A stretch of DNA of 64,000 nt from Lanius collurio (Eukaryota; Chordata; Aves; Passeriformes; Laniidae): positions 13,198,417 through 13,262,416 of the forward strand of contig JACBWW010000018.1 of NCBI GenBank assembly GCA_020086605.1. Direction: 5' to 3'. Shown one piece after another: positions 49,201-62,508 of this stretch (positions are counted from its first letter, which is position 1; every line of letters starts with the position of its first letter). Under the pieces are notes generated by a model, which saw only the letters and a program-made list of their open reading frames with translations, made no database searches and was not told where the DNA came from. A program made the position numbers and the translations under genes.

Positions 49201-52200
49201 TCAAACCTGTGAAATAAACTGACAAGTATTTAAATGTAAAATGTTCTCGCCTTTGTTTAATACAGAACCAGCTGTCCATCTGTACAGAAATGGTAGTTTG
49301 TTACCATGTGGTGAGTTCTACTCCAAAGCCCCAGCAGGGCAGAGAGCTGCTGCCTGCTGTATTTGGCCTGATGAGTCCCTGCTGGGAGGGAAGCTGGAAG
49401 ATGCTGCCTCACACAGAATCCAACTTATTCATCAGAGGGCTGCCATTCCCCTTCCCACATGAACTCATTACTGTCTTTGCTGAAGTACCAGGCTGTCTTT
49501 TCCTCCCCTGGTTCCTTCACCCAAATAGCCCACAAGCTCTGGCTGAGTCTTTCTGGGAACTGCTTCCTTCAGAAGGAAAGCCAGGATCTGCAAGTTAGTT
49601 GCAAGCCTTGTTCCTAACATGGAGTACATATAGATGTATGTCATCTAAAAGCAAAAATCACATGAGCTGAGCTTATTGTATAAAAATGAACTTTAAACTT
49701 GTGAAAAATGCAGACACCAGAGCTGGGAGCAGCTGGGAAATCAGTTTCTGCTGTGCCCAGCTTTGGCTGGCTCCGCCAGAGCAGCAGCCACTTCTGCCAT
49801 CCAGATTTGCAGGTGGACAAAAAAGTACTGCAGCTTTATGGGATGGTAAGGCTCATCTCTCTCACAAGGCTGATGGCTGCTTTCTTTGTCTGCTTCACAG
49901 CTATTGCCGAGGAAAAAAAAACGTACTTGTTTTTGTAAAAGCAAGAAACAGGTCTGACTTCTCACTCCTGGCTGGGATTTCAGTCAAGGCCAGCACAGTG
50001 AAGGCCTTGTTCTCCCCTGAAAGTTCAAGACAGTTTTGTTTAAGAGAAATAGAGGCTTCACCAGCTGCTTTTTGGTAAAAGGAGCTTTATAGACAATAGG
50101 TGAATCATACCCAAAAGCAGTCACTTGACATCAGCCACAAAAGCTTCCAGCCTCATGATCAATGAACCTCTGAACTAATATAGGAAGAATTACGATGACA
50201 TTTTCCTGAAGTGTGCAGCTTTGCCTCTCTCTTTTTTGCTGGGAACACAATCTCAATCCCATCTCTCATTCCCTTCAGCTCTGAGTGACCCAAACAAGTC
50301 TGAAATGCAAAATGGTCACAGGACTTGTCCCATCTCAGCACCTGCTAGTGAAATCCATGCTGGCCTCTTTCTTTTTTTCTAGGGCCTTAAATTTCTTTTT
50401 AGCATGTGACTGCATTAACCTCAAAGGCAAAGCTGTTGGTTTTCTTCTGAGACACAAAGGAAAAGGAAGCACCAGTAGTTCAACCCAGAAAGGCAACAAA
50501 CAGCACATGCTGTTGCTATCTGTGCCTCCAATCAAGGATATAAAAAGCTGTGGATTTCCCAATACTTGTGTGGAGGGGACCAATCCTGCAAACTGGTGGG
50601 CACCAGTCTAGAGCAGCAGGATCCAAATGGCTGCAAATGCTCATTCTTGCACATTCACCTCCAATCAGTGTTCAGGCTAATGTTTCATATGTAATTTTGT
50701 AACTACAGATGTGCAGCTACACACTCTTCAAACAGATTCAGTGTGATACAGGTTACCATTATAGCTTGCAAGCTGGTCTAAAGAAAGATTCCATGCACTT
50801 CACATGCAAAACAAATTGTAGGTGAAAGTGAGGATGTGAAGCAAAGGAAGGGCAGATCTGTTTTAATCTTCACCCTTGACCTAAATATTAAACAAATAAC
50901 AAAGCTGTAGTGAAAAAAGGCCAAAGGTAGCAGGGAACAAAATCATTGTGCATGACATCATTCTTCTGGGGCACGTCCCCACTGCATCACACACAGCTGG
51001 ATGGCTCCAGTCTGATCCAGAGCAGTTACTCACTGCAGCAAATGAGTGATCCTGAGACGCTGGCAAAGCAGAAGGGAGAGACCATGGATTGGAGCTATGG
51101 GTGCTGGGACACAAATGACCCTGGACCTCCACAGTAGTCACGGAGAGGTTTAATTTTGGAGAGAAGGAAGAGGCAAGGAGCAGTGCTCTGCTCAGGTAAC
51201 AGGATGCATGTGATGGAATTTTTTCAGCTGCATTTTGGCTTATTATTCTTTTGTCCCTTCTCTTCCATGCTCTCCTGGAAAAGAAAGAATTAACAGTGGA
51301 CTTGCAGCATAGCATTTCCTTTCCAGTGGGGTTAGTGTTAACTGTACTAATCCAGAGTGATTTTTTTCTGTCAAATATTATTTTTCAGACTCTTGAAGTC
51401 TAGTCTGGGCTCCTCAAAGTAGACCTGCAACATAATAAAGAAGAGTGGTACCGATAGTTTTCAAAAAGAGAAAGGAGCTATTTCAACAGCAGTCATGCTG
51501 TCACCCTCCAGTGTTTTCAGGAAGAGAGTGGATTGTTTCAACATCAGTTTGAAGTAACCATGGCAGAGACAGATGTTTGGTTTTAGAGAGCAGGCAGTGA
51601 GTTTATATTGTCAGAGCAAACACTTGGGACTCCAGAGCACAACATCCCTTGTTGTTTACCAAGTGTGTTATGCCAGAATCAGACGTGAAGATGCACTTCA
51701 TGGTAACAAAAGAGGACAATGCTTTTATCCTGCAATTGTCAACAGTGTTACAGTGCTGAAGACTTTAGTTCAATATTTGCCAAGCAGTAAAATGAGCAAC
51801 GCCTGTCAGTTTGTTGACCTAGATGCATCAGTTACTAGCAAAACTATATTGAGCAGACAGGAGTTCAGTTTCAATTGTTGGGGACCAAATTCCAGCCACA
51901 GAATTAAGTGCTATTAGTTACATTCAGATTAACAGAAAAACTGTTGAAGTATTGTTTGGATGTTGTCACTGGGATATAACAAACACTCTTATGCTGAGAC
52001 ACTTTGAAAGCAAGTTTGTAACAACAGTTTTGTCAGAGCCAGGCACTACAGCTCCCGCAGACTGAAATTCCAAGAGGGATTTAAAATGCTGTAACCATCC
52101 TTCCTGGAGAGGCTGAGAACCTTAAAAAAGATGTTACTTTTGCCTTAATGCAGAATAACCACTATGGCTTCACTGACAGATGTCCTACAAGCATTAGGCT

Positions 52201-55200
52201 ACAGCAAATGTTGGCATGAGGGTATGTTTTTACCAAACCATAATTCTGCAATCACCTGCCTCAGCACAGCCAGGAAGGCTTGAGCTGACTATTTGTCCCT
52301 GCTGGGAAGGGTGATGGGCCTGGAAAAGAACCTGCCCTTGTCATATATGAGGGCATGTGTGGGGAGGTTTAGTACTCCAGCTTCACCAAGTCCTGAGTGA
52401 GTGGCACAGGCCTGAGGCTGACAGCAATCTAAATGCCCTGAGCTTGCATTCACTGTGACACCTCCCACGGCCAAATCACTGATCTATAGCTGCAATCCGT
52501 GCACAAGAGAGTCACAAACCAGCAGAATGGGCTGACACATTCCTGCAGAGGAAAAGCAAGCAACAACACTGAGTTAAAGCAAAGATCTAGCATCCTCTCC
52601 CCTGTTTACTGCAGGCACTGTTTCAGGCTTCAAAGAAATGACAACACTTAGACTTCAGCTAAAGAGCTGGCAATCATCCCTACCCCACCAGGCTGAACAT
52701 GCATCTTCATGCAACTGCAGGTAAAAGCTGTTAGAATCAGGACAAGGATCAGCATTTGTGAGAATCCCTCTTCACCTACATCACAGTGAGAGAATTTTAC
52801 AAAAACCTAATTGGTGAGATCTGTTATAGAGTATGCTTTTGTGCTGCACTGGAGAAAAATTGGCAAAATACTTTTGCCCATCTTGCCCAAGGAATCTGCC
52901 TTTCACAGAGCATCCCCTGCCACTCACTGGTGTGGAACAGTGTCCTGCATCAATCACATACTGCAGCTCTGTCCAACTGCATGGACACTACACACGGGGT
53001 GTTTACTGACTAGCAAGCACACCAAAACAGGCATGACAAATACCCAGTATATTAAAGGCAGAGGCCCACAGTTGGCTCAAACCCATGCTTTTCTAAGACA
53101 ATGCACATATGTCACGGAGATTCCTCTCCAGCTTATCCAAGCTCTCAGAAAGGCTTTTCATTAAGTTTTAAAAGAGGCCTTGGATGCTAAGATACCATTC
53201 TGCTTTCTTAAGTAATGTCACAAGACTTCTGGTTTGGCCACACAGTTGCTTTTTAGAAATGAAAAGGAGATTCCGTGCTTCTGCTTGGGACAAGTGGCAA
53301 AACCATTGCAATCTTTTTTATAAAGAATGGAGGCAAAAAAAAGAGGAGAAAAAAAAAGGATCAGGAACTGAGTTCAGTCACTCTGGGAACCCAGCCTTTA
53401 TGTACTGTTTACCAAAAGGATGAGCTGGGGAAAGGGGTGAGGGGCAATAGTGTGCATTAGGTCTCACCTGCTGATTCTCAGGAGTCATGAATATTCTCAT
53501 AATCCCCATCTCTTGGCCCAACAGGCTACAGGCCTTTTCATCACAGAGTTTGATTTCAGTGAGGATCTGGGAGTTGCTCTAAGCTTCAGCAAGTGGTATA
53601 ATATTCCCTTGTTTCCACATGAAAACAGCCTCTTGCCATGAACCACTCTCCAAAGTTTCTTCTCTGTTACTCATCTACTTAGTGGCATTTGTCTTTCAGA
53701 CTAGATTAGATAAATTCTGTTTTGGGCTATGCAGACATCAGTCAGCAAGTCACGATTTCTTAGGCAGTCAGCATGTTTTTTTCTTGCATAGTTATGCATA
53801 CACAATATAAATGTTGAGACACAGGTATATTTATAAAATGTGATACACGCATGTAGCTAAAACCAAGACAGCAAAAACAAAACTGAAAAGGGATATGAGC
53901 AGTAGTAGACAGAGCAATTTTACCCTATATTTTCAATGCAGATTGTTGTAAGCATCTGATCTGACTTTCAGCACCTCACAGGCCGGAGAATGTCACCTGG
54001 TGAGGGTGTAATTTGCATGCTCTTAGGGCAGAGGAGGACAGGGAAGGAGGTTGTGCTGGCAGGGAAAGCAAACAGGGTGTGCAAAAACATGCAACAAAGC
54101 AGTGTCCAGGAATGAACCCTCACCAGATAACCTATGGCTAGCTGTACTTCCATAAGCTTTATGGAATTCCAATTTTAAGGCACTAGGCAATGGAAAATTT
54201 TCTTTTTCTGACAAGGGATGTGTTATTTCCTCCAGCTGAAGGGATGGACTTTGCATAAACTGACAGGAGGGTAAAAGGACTTTTTAAAAAGGAAGCTCTC
54301 ATTCTCCTTATAGCAATACTATCCAATGGTAAAGAGTCTTGGGTCATAAAAGAAACATTTAATAGCTTTAAAAATGCTTTCTTGCAAAAAGGTCTAATTG
54401 ATCAGAGCTTCCAGATAAAAATGAATCTTCTGACCATTGGTGAGAGCAGAGGTACTATACAATAAAAACAAAAGGGATAACACTGCCTTCCTGGTTACTG
54501 TTGGAGGATTAAAATTTTTTTTTAGTTATTTATATGTATTTTTGAAGGGACTTATACAGATAATATTCCTGCTGGTCTTGCTTGTGAGATAGTAATCAAG
54601 GCCTACACAAAACTATACATCTACAGTACTGGAATCTTGTGAAAGCATGAAGTGTTTTAGCAAGTATTACAGGAAGTGGGGTGGACAAGCTATTCCATTT
54701 GGATTAAAAATTTACTCCATAATTAGTCCCAAATTACAAAATAGTTTGCATCTGCAAATAACTTTCAGTTTAGGTGGGTTTGAGATTACAACTGTTAGAT
54801 GAATCATTGTCCCCCTGAGATATACAAACATAGCCCAGAGGAATCACAAATGAAGCATGAGCACAGCTTGTTGTGGGGATGTCCTGAACCTGTGCAGGAT
54901 GTGAAAGTTTGCTTTTCAAGCTTAAAACTACTTACTCCATGACAGCTCATTATTATTCGTCTACAAGCGTATGCAGAAAATATGTTAATATGCATAGGCA
55001 TCGATGTGATGGGTAACATCCCTTATGCTTGCACTTTCAAGCTACAGTCTACCAACAGAAAATCATTACTATCTACATTTTTTTAAGGCAACACGGGGTA
55101 TGACGATCCTCATTCATCCCCTTTATGCCTGTGTCTTTTGTTTCAGCTCTGAGGCCTGATGTTCTTACAGATCTGTCCCAATGTCTGTTCTGGCTTGTGG

Positions 55201-55360
55201 AAGGTTTTAGTACAGGATACCTGCAACACAAAATGATGGACTCAAACAGGCCTCTCACAGGGGTTGTGCTGGGCCAAGCAGAGGGAGATCGTTGAACTGA
55301 ACACTCCAGACATGGCAAACTTACTGTGTACAGTTAAGACTTGGAGAGAGCAGTATTTTT
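46271..55360. other. Gene-free stretch, nothing recognised
   Basis: Open frames reach 144 codons (50881-51315, minus) and 130 codons (49686-50078, plus) but have no recognisable domain or convincing exon structure. The section 48386-49240 is free of 60-codon frames and AT-rich. A 21-bp tandem duplication lies at 48653-48689. No transposon is recognised until the CR1 tail at 55361. Confidence 0.6.
48653..48689 (+). repeat. Two-copy 21-bp tandem duplication
   Basis: GTCTTATTCAGGGATT is present at 48653 and again at 48674. The copies are identical, so the duplication is probably recent. Confidence 0.8.
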
Positions 55361-55430
55361 GGAGGGTCAGGAGCTGTACTTCAATGATCCTTGTGGGTCC
55401 CTTCCAGCTCAGGATATTCTATGATTCTAT
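55361..55430 (+). mobile_element. CR1 LINE 3' tail, about 70 bp
   Basis: The segment is GGAGGGTCAGGAGCTG..., then 'gatccttgtgggtccc', then 'ttccagctcaggatattct', ending in ATTCTATGATTCTAT. This matches the extreme 3' end of the same CR1 type as the copy at 39.5-40.4 kb, including the terminal 8-bp repeats. It is a severely 5'-truncated insertion, a common outcome of CR1 retrotransposition. It contains no coding sequence. Confidence 0.9.
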
Positions 55431-56126
55431 AATTTGTGTTCTGTTTGAGACTTTCAGAATCCATTACTCAGGAGGTACGAACAGTTCTCCAAATGTCATA
55501 GCATTGACAGTGCAGAGGGCAAATTTATGATTCTGCAGGACAGCTATAGTGATATTACCACCTCATGTTTTGCTGCTGCTGACATTCCTCCAGTCTTCTT
55601 TCTATAAAAGTATCTTCAAGGATGCAGAGCTCGGGCAACTCTGGTGTGAAAAGTCTCTCTGCTCCCAAGATTCAGTCTTGGCATGCAGGAAAGCTTTGCC
55701 TTCCTTACCCTCAAAACACATGATCCAAAATCAATCCCTAAAACAAACCTGAATTCTCTTTAAGAAGTGCTGTACCAATTTCAGATACCAGTCTGAAATA
55801 CTCCTTTGAAACTCACTGAGTGTTTGGTGTATGCTGTACTCAGCTTTTGCCTCAGCCTCACCTCTTTCCCAACTAAAACACATAACACTGGGCTGTTCAA
55901 AGGTCATTCTTTGTTTGCTTCTTGACTGCTCTTAAGACAGATGTTTCAAGGCACGACAGAGGATATAAACACGTGCACACTGGGGGAAAAAAAAAGGTGT
56001 CCAGGTGTTTAAGCAATGCCAAATGTGAAAGAATTCCAATTCACTGCCTTCTCCTTTAATCTGGCAATTCCAAGGGACCAAGCGTGTCACGACTTGTACC
56101 CAGAACACTTTCCGCTCGGGTGAGTT
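55431..56126. other. Gene-free stretch, nothing recognised
   Basis: Unique-looking sequence between the CR1 tail and repeat copy B. Only one short frame (55549-55752, 67 codons) begins here, with no features. Confidence 0.55.
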
Positions 56127-56312
56127 CAGACAAGGTCTGCATTAACTCCCCAACCTGCAAGAAAATTATTTGAAACAAAAGGTTCAGATATGTCCTTTTC
56201 CCTCCAACAAGCCTGGAAACAAATGGTACAGGAACAAGGTCAGAAAGGAATCATCCGCCTACCATACCACTGAATTCATTTACCTACCTCAGAGCCCATT
56301 CAAGGAAAGGGG
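56127..56312 (+). repeat. Unclassified dispersed repeat, copy B
   Basis: Partner of the block at 37433-37621, same strand, about 18.7 kb away. The exact shared words lie at 56140 (CATTAACTCC), 56207 (ACAAGCCTGGAAACAAA) and 56278 (ATTTACCTACCTCAG). Similarity fades on both sides of the interval. No terminal repeats, poly(A) tail or target-site duplication could be delimited, and no coding frame is shared convincingly. Confidence 0.7.
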
Positions 56313-58830
56313 TGGGATGGGGAACAAGGAATGATATAAAGCAGAATGAAGCTCTGGGGTCGCTCGCTACATTACAAGATTTGACAGGCCTTTGCCAGCC
56401 TTCAGCTTCTTTGTGTCTTTCACATAATAGAGAAACACAAACTGAGCAGCCTGTGATCTGGGGGCTGCACTATTAGACAGAGCAAACCCTTTGCAAATGC
56501 TAATAGTATTGTAGCATCCTGTCAGGCAGCAACACAAAAAAGGATGTTGATTTTCACATGAACCAGAACAGACTTATTGTAAAGGAGGGCTGCAATGAAT
56601 GTTCCATCTCTAAACATCAAAAGCTACTGGCAATTGGCTTGTGGACATGAGGCAAAATGTGGCTTCAAATGCTCCTAAATATAGGGGCCATACTATTACC
56701 TTAATACTTAATTCATGGGGCTGGCAAAGAGAGGGCAGTTGCTTGAAACAGAAGTGAAAATGGTCTTCAGTTCTGATTTCTGTAGTGAAATAATATCTAG
56801 ATCTAAAGAGGCTTTTGTTACGCAATTTACTGTTTTCCAGCAGTCTGGAAGAGATGATCCTTTATGCGACATGAATGTGCAGATTCAGTCCAAGGTAGAG
56901 CTTTTGTCACTTCCAAATCATAAAGTTGGTAGTAACAGAGCACAAACATGCTTGTCCTTGTTATAAGCGGCAGCTGTCAGTCCTGTCCAGTAATGCTTAC
57001 CCACGTGTTTCCTGAAAAAGTCTCTAAAATGTTACAGAGTATGTAAAACTCAAGCTATTTCTGTTCTAAAACTTATTATAAAATACCCTTTTAATTCAAA
57101 CTTCACATTTCCTCCTGTATTAGAAATGGTGTAAGACAAGATGTTATTGCACCACGATGACTAACCTTCAAAAAGTTTGTCCTTTGGGTGAAAAACCTGA
57201 ACAAAGCTCACCTTGCTGGTTGTCACTACCAAGGATAGTTCAGAAAGCTGTTTTAAAGTCATACTGGGAAACCATGACCGCTCTGTAAGTCCTCTTGGAG
57301 CCTACAGACTCCCAAGAGCAGCAAATAAAGTCTTCTATCAGTGTTCTGCAACACAAACACACAAGCATTTGCAGCTATGCACAGTAAACCGCTTTTCAGC
57401 AGATAGAGCTAGAAATATTTCTGGAATTGGCACTGGAACAGCACCTAAAGCCAATCCCAAGAAACTTAAGAGTCAATTTCAGAAATGTTTTTAGAACAGT
57501 TTGTAAGGATGGCTCTAGAACTGTTTCACCACTTCTTTCAGTACTACTTCCTGAATCACTACTAATCAAAACTAAAAAAAGGTCTCTGACTTTCAGCACT
57601 TCTTAAAGAACAACAGCCTGGATAATTTCACCTTTTCATGTGCTGAAGCACTGAGGTGATGGCAGATGCAAGCAAGACTTGTACACGGGGAAATATGCAT
57701 GGGCTTTCCATTCCAGAATCACGGTATAAACAACCATTACAATCTCTGTACCATTTCAGCTTCTTCCCATCCTTTCTATATAGTATAGTATTTTATACTG
57801 AAAACTTCCTGGCAACAGCCATACACTGTGAAAGGTCTGCGATTACAGACACCTAGAACTCACAGCACTGGTTAAACTCAGCTTTAGGAGTTATCTGACT
57901 ATGTAGGGCCTATCTTGCAAGGGTTTTACAAAGCATTTCATTTATCTTACTGTAAAAAAACTAGCAAGTGATTGATCATGGTCTGTAAAGATTACTGCAA
58001 GGGAAGATGGATTACTGAACTAATTAAAAATAGAATGGGATCCAATAGCTTTAAACTGACATTTAATAAAAAAGGTTCCTTGGATATGGTAAGTCACTAA
58101 GATGGTAAGTTTTTTCAGATTGCCATAAATGCTAAGCTCTTGTGAGGATATTTCCAGTATTTGAGTAAACTTACCCACTGTATATCCCATCTGTGCAAGG
58201 AAGCATTGCTGGAAGATTTCCCTAAAGCACCTCAGGACTCAGAAACACATTCCAAACAGTCAAAAACCATCTCTCGCTGCAACTCTTCAAGAACACAGAC
58301 AGTTCATATGGCAAGACCTTCCCTGACATAAGAACATCCCACAGACATCTCTAGTACCAAACCCCACCAAGAACAAAGAGTTTTAGCTGACTTGAGGGGT
58401 CCTGGGTCAGGTTTAGAGATCCCAATACTTCAGCATTTCAAGTGATGAAACCTCTTGCATCTCTGTTAATACAATTAAGAATTAGTAAGCTACATTTAAG
58501 ATATATGAAAATTCACTGAAGTTTTATCTTAGGTTCAAAAATATACTCAGATTAATGTGGCCTTGATAGTGAAATAGAGCATACCAGTACATTTGAAGTA
58601 ATCAAGAACTTCAGCTGATGTATTCACCCTCTAACTTTACGCTTGGTTTTTACACTTCTAAACATTTCCAAGACTTTAATTTCTCTCATAGTCTGATAAC
58701 TTAGGATGAGGTTACTAGTAACCACTGAGAAGGAATAATTCTTGACATTTGAAAAGACACCATTTGTATCTTTTTCATGAAGAAGTGTCAGAATACCCCC
58801 TGGCCATTAGTATTTATACCTTGGCTCATA
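56313..58830. other. Gene-free stretch passing into AT-rich DNA
   Basis: Short frames occur up to about 57.86 kb and then stop; from 57857 to 60169 no frame of 60 codons is present on either strand. I see no gene. The right part may be downstream flank of the minus-strand gene that ends further right, or an extended form of its 3' UTR. Confidence 0.5.
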
Positions 58831-58835
58831 AACTG

Positions 58836-58841
58836 TTTATT
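58836..58841 (-). other. Possible distal poly(A) signal AATAAA
   Basis: TTTATT on the plus strand reads AATAAA on the minus strand. If used, it would extend the 3' UTR to about 3.6 kb. Another AATAAA is at 59662-59667. Use of either is uncertain. Confidence 0.2.
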
Positions 58842-60009
58842 TCATAAAAACCAGAAATATATTAACATATCTGCATGGTAGTAATGAACATGCTTTGGAA
58901 ATGAAGAACATCCATTTATGGAACAACAGTGTTTCCATTTGGTGATTCCCCTCCCTAAGCTCAAAATGATACAGAAATTACAGATTAGTCATTGCTCCTC
59001 ACAATAAATCCCTTTATGCAGAATCTGAAGGTAGCCTACAAAATACAGAAAAATATCACGAACTTGTGCAAACCAGTCTGGAATAATATATTCTTCAGCA
59101 CGACATGAATTTTAGGCAGTTCAAATAATTGTGCTTTCTATCTCAAAACTGTTGTAATATTCAGCACATCCTTCTTATGCTGCCTGACACAACCCAGCTA
59201 CTCATCTAGTAGGATACTCCTTGCAAGGAGCAGTTTTAAAGTAGCCAACTAATAGCACTTTAACCCATTTTAGTAACTTCCTAGTAATATAAGCACAATT
59301 TGCTGTAACCCTTCTTTCCCCTAACCTTAACATAAAGTCCTATTAAAATCAGCATAATTCACCTGTTGCTTATTTGTAAAGATGATTTTTGGTTCGTTTA
59401 ATCATGGAAGCAATTAAATGTAGAGCTGTAATTCCACACTGAACCTAACATGTCCATGTCTGCAATTCAAGCTTTGTGGAGCAAATCTGCTGCACCTTCA
59501 ATGTCACAGTTTTCATGAATAGGTTTTTTTTTTCTTTTCAATTGATTTTGTACCATTTTTCTTCATCTAAAAGTAAGAAAGAAAAAAAAATATTCCTGAA
59601 TTCATGGGGTCTGTAAGCTGACTGCTCTTTAACTCTCACACTCATTGCCCCAGTCTGCATGTTTATTTTAAATGCAGCTGAAACTAATGCTCTGTAACAG
59701 TCTTCATTTATATGCTGGCTATCACTTCATTATCTCAACTTGCAGAGAGAGAAGCTTTCACCATAATGATTTTCCATACAAGATCTTTGTCTAAATGAAT
59801 TACATAAATGGTACATTAATTTATACAGTAAAGATAACGCTTGGTACAGTCACCACTAACCTGGTGCTGACACAGCACTTCTGAATCAGACATCTTGATA
59901 TTAACATATACTGAAATCCTTAAAGCGTGCTTGTTCACAACAAATGAGAAAAAGAAGGTCAAAGTGAATTCTTAGTTAGGTGCAACAGCACCGTGTTCAA
60001 ACCCCACAT

Positions 60010-60038
60010 TTTATTATTCCTTCAGTTACATTTTTATT
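60010..60038 (-). other. Paired poly(A) signals AATAAA
   Basis: Two AATAAA hexamers on the minus strand (plus-strand TTTATT at 60033-60038 and 60010-60015) lie 17 bases apart, about 2.4 kb past the stop codon of the minus-strand gene. A tight cluster is typical of a main cleavage site, which would then fall near 59.99 kb. Confidence 0.4.
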
Positions 60039-62443
60039 CAATAATAAATATCTAGTTTCCATGGATTAAGTCATGCTAAGTCTTAGATGAGCAGCACAGA
60101 GAAGTTGGAACTAAACCCATAGGAACATCACACTAAAAGAAATGAACACTGGGCACTGGAGGCGATATTTTGCAACATTTACATTACACAGAAGTTTCAA
60201 ACAGTGATCTCTCAGTAAATGCAAAAGTTTTTGTTTGTTTCTTCGTTTGGTTTGGTTTTTTTACAAAGTACAGACTTATTTCACTTGCTATACACAAAGG
60301 TGTCTGTTTTCAAAACTGTGCAAACTTAACATTTCTGAAGTTATCTTCACAGAATGGTGATGACACAAGCCATTTTTTTCATTTTTTGGCTCTCAAACAC
60401 TCATTTTCAGGAATTAATTTTAATCAGAAAATCTCCAAACATTCAGTTAGATCATCCTGAAATATTCAACCTTTCAACATAATTTTAATCTCTATGTCAG
60501 CTTTTTGTCCACATGGCTGAATATTTCATGTCCAGACATTTGGGGAACATCTTACCAAACTTTGCATTTTTTCCTCTCGGAGCAACCAAAACAATATCTG
60601 TTGGAAAACATTCAGATTCCTCTCTTTTCATTTTTACATCTCAAAATCAATTGCCTTTTCAAAAGGGAAAATAAATCTAGGTCAGTTTTTCAATGTACAC
60701 AATCAGACAACTGCAACTCAAACTGTTTCAGGCCTAACACCACCTTCCACCCAAGTATTCAGAAGTGTATACAGATCCTTTGTGGCAAAGCGTGGGCAGA
60801 GAAATATGGTGGTGATTAACCACCAGGCACCTATGACAGAGAGCTTGTATCATGCTTAGATTTATCAGAAGTAACATTTCTATGGCAAAACTGAAAGGCA
60901 GTTTTCAGTGCCTTACTAATTTTACTGAATGACAGACATCAAGTGGGTGTGGAAGGACCTTGTGTACAACATTCTTATAGAAGTGATTTTGGTCTTAGAG
61001 TAGCTATTAGTAAAAATGAAATTAATGACATTTTCCCTTTTTAGGTTGGAAGTTGGACAAGTTGGAATTGTATATTCTATCTTTTTACATTTCACACATC
61101 CTCCATCAGGTTACTCCGTACCTATGGTGAAGGGAGAGGTTAAAAAGGAAATTTGAGTCTGTGCAATCCCAGAAATGAAATGTAATCGGCTGACATTCAA
61201 AAGTAACAACACATATCAGGAAAGAACAGGTAAAAGGAGCAGCTGCTGACATTATTTCCTGAGCCTAAACCTTTTAAGATTTTAAGTCACTGAATAGCAG
61301 TCTGTGCTTTCAGGTGAAAGAACTAAAAGAACTGCTTGGCTGACATCTCTCAATAGTTTAGGAGTTTAACAAAATCCACCACTTCCTCTCAGGATCTCAA
61401 TACTGTGCTTTCAAATCTGCACCACAGTGATCAGCAAATGCTTCAACACAGAGCATAACAAATACAAGTGGCATTACTTAGAAGGGCATTTTAATGTACA
61501 TACAAAGACTAAAACGTTATGTCAAACTCTCACGATCATCTGCAGGAAAGAAAATGAGAACAGATAAAATCAATTTATGAATCTGATCCAGCTCTACCAT
61601 ACAAGACACATACTAAAAATAAAAAGCCTTTTTCCCCTTTCAGGAAAAAAACCCTTAAATATACAACTTCAGCAAGCTCCCAAGCTATCTCATTGATACA
61701 CAAATCAGATTCTTCTGTGCATGTAGCTTCGAAAATTAAATGAGCAGGTGGATTTTAACTGAACTTCTCAATCCCACAAGACATTATTTTCTTTCTCCTT
61801 CAACATTCCAGGATGCTCCCCAAAAGACAGGAAAGAGAATGGGATACAAAAGCCATTTCAATTCAGTCTTTGTGCGAGGTATCCTCAAGAAGGCTGCATT
61901 CTTGTGTAAAGTTGCTGTTGAAACAGAATGACAATTATTTTAATATATGTACAAATGCAGCATTTGGGTTTATGGATTTGAGAACTAACAGAAATGAAAT
62001 TTGGAAAAAACCTGCATGCAAATATTTTTGCTAACAATATACAATGTCTGTAAGAAAAACAAGAGAACCAAAATGCTTCCACAGAAAAGTGTTCTGTTAA
62101 TTTTTATTACAGCTAGTTATGCTTTCTTCTCTTAACACAGATAAAAATATTGAACTGAGAGTAATAAATAGCCTACAGTGATTCCCAATATTTAAGTAAC
62201 TGGTCAGTAAACATATTTCTACTAAGTTTCACATCTGCTTGTAGTCTAAAAGCAGCAAGTATCGTTCAGCAGATTAGAAGACAGAAGCAGCAACAGCCAG
62301 ACAATGGAATAGAACAAATAGGAATTTTCGCAGTTGGTATGAAAACATGCATTTAAATGAGATGGATAATAATTTTATGCAGAACAATGAGATAACTGTA
62401 ACGATCTCTTTATGATCTCAACATGATTACCTGCTTGAACAAT
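60010..62443 (-). other. Probable 3' UTR of the minus-strand gene
   Basis: AT-rich sequence directly downstream of the stop codon at 62444, with few open frames and no transposon similarity. It ends here at the paired AATAAA signals near 60.01-60.04 kb. A proximal AATAAA at 62103-62108 could give a short form of about 340 nt. The extent is inferred from composition and signals, not from transcript data. Confidence 0.4.
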
Positions 62444-62508
62444 CTACTTTTCTTGATGGAGGGCTTCTATGAAGGCTTCAAGTTTCTCCTGGATTTCCCG
62501 AACTTTTT
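62444..62508 (-). CDS. Terminal coding exon of an unrecognised minus-strand gene
   Basis: On the minus strand a pyrimidine-rich acceptor (CTTTTTATTTCCACCAG) precedes 65 nt of coding sequence. It starts with two bases that complete a split codon, reads KVREIQEKLEAFIEAL and ends HQEK followed by TAG. The peptide is highly charged, with hydrophobic residues at helical spacing (V, I, L, F/I, L), so an amphipathic helix or coiled-coil C-terminus is likely. It joins in phase to the candidate exon at 63619-63678, the split codon being G|AA (Glu). The downstream DNA has the character of a long 3' UTR. I do not recognise the family. The longer 60-codon open frame that includes this exon runs back into the intron and should not be taken as the protein. 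Confidence 0.6.

Noticed and set aside
51573..51917. 114-codon plus-strand frame in moderately AT-rich sequence
   Set aside because: Longer than expected for its composition, but I recognise no domain and see no splice sites or homologue.
59991..60010. GTTCAAACCCC resembling a tRNA T-loop
   Set aside because: No acceptor, D or anticodon arms can be folded around it.
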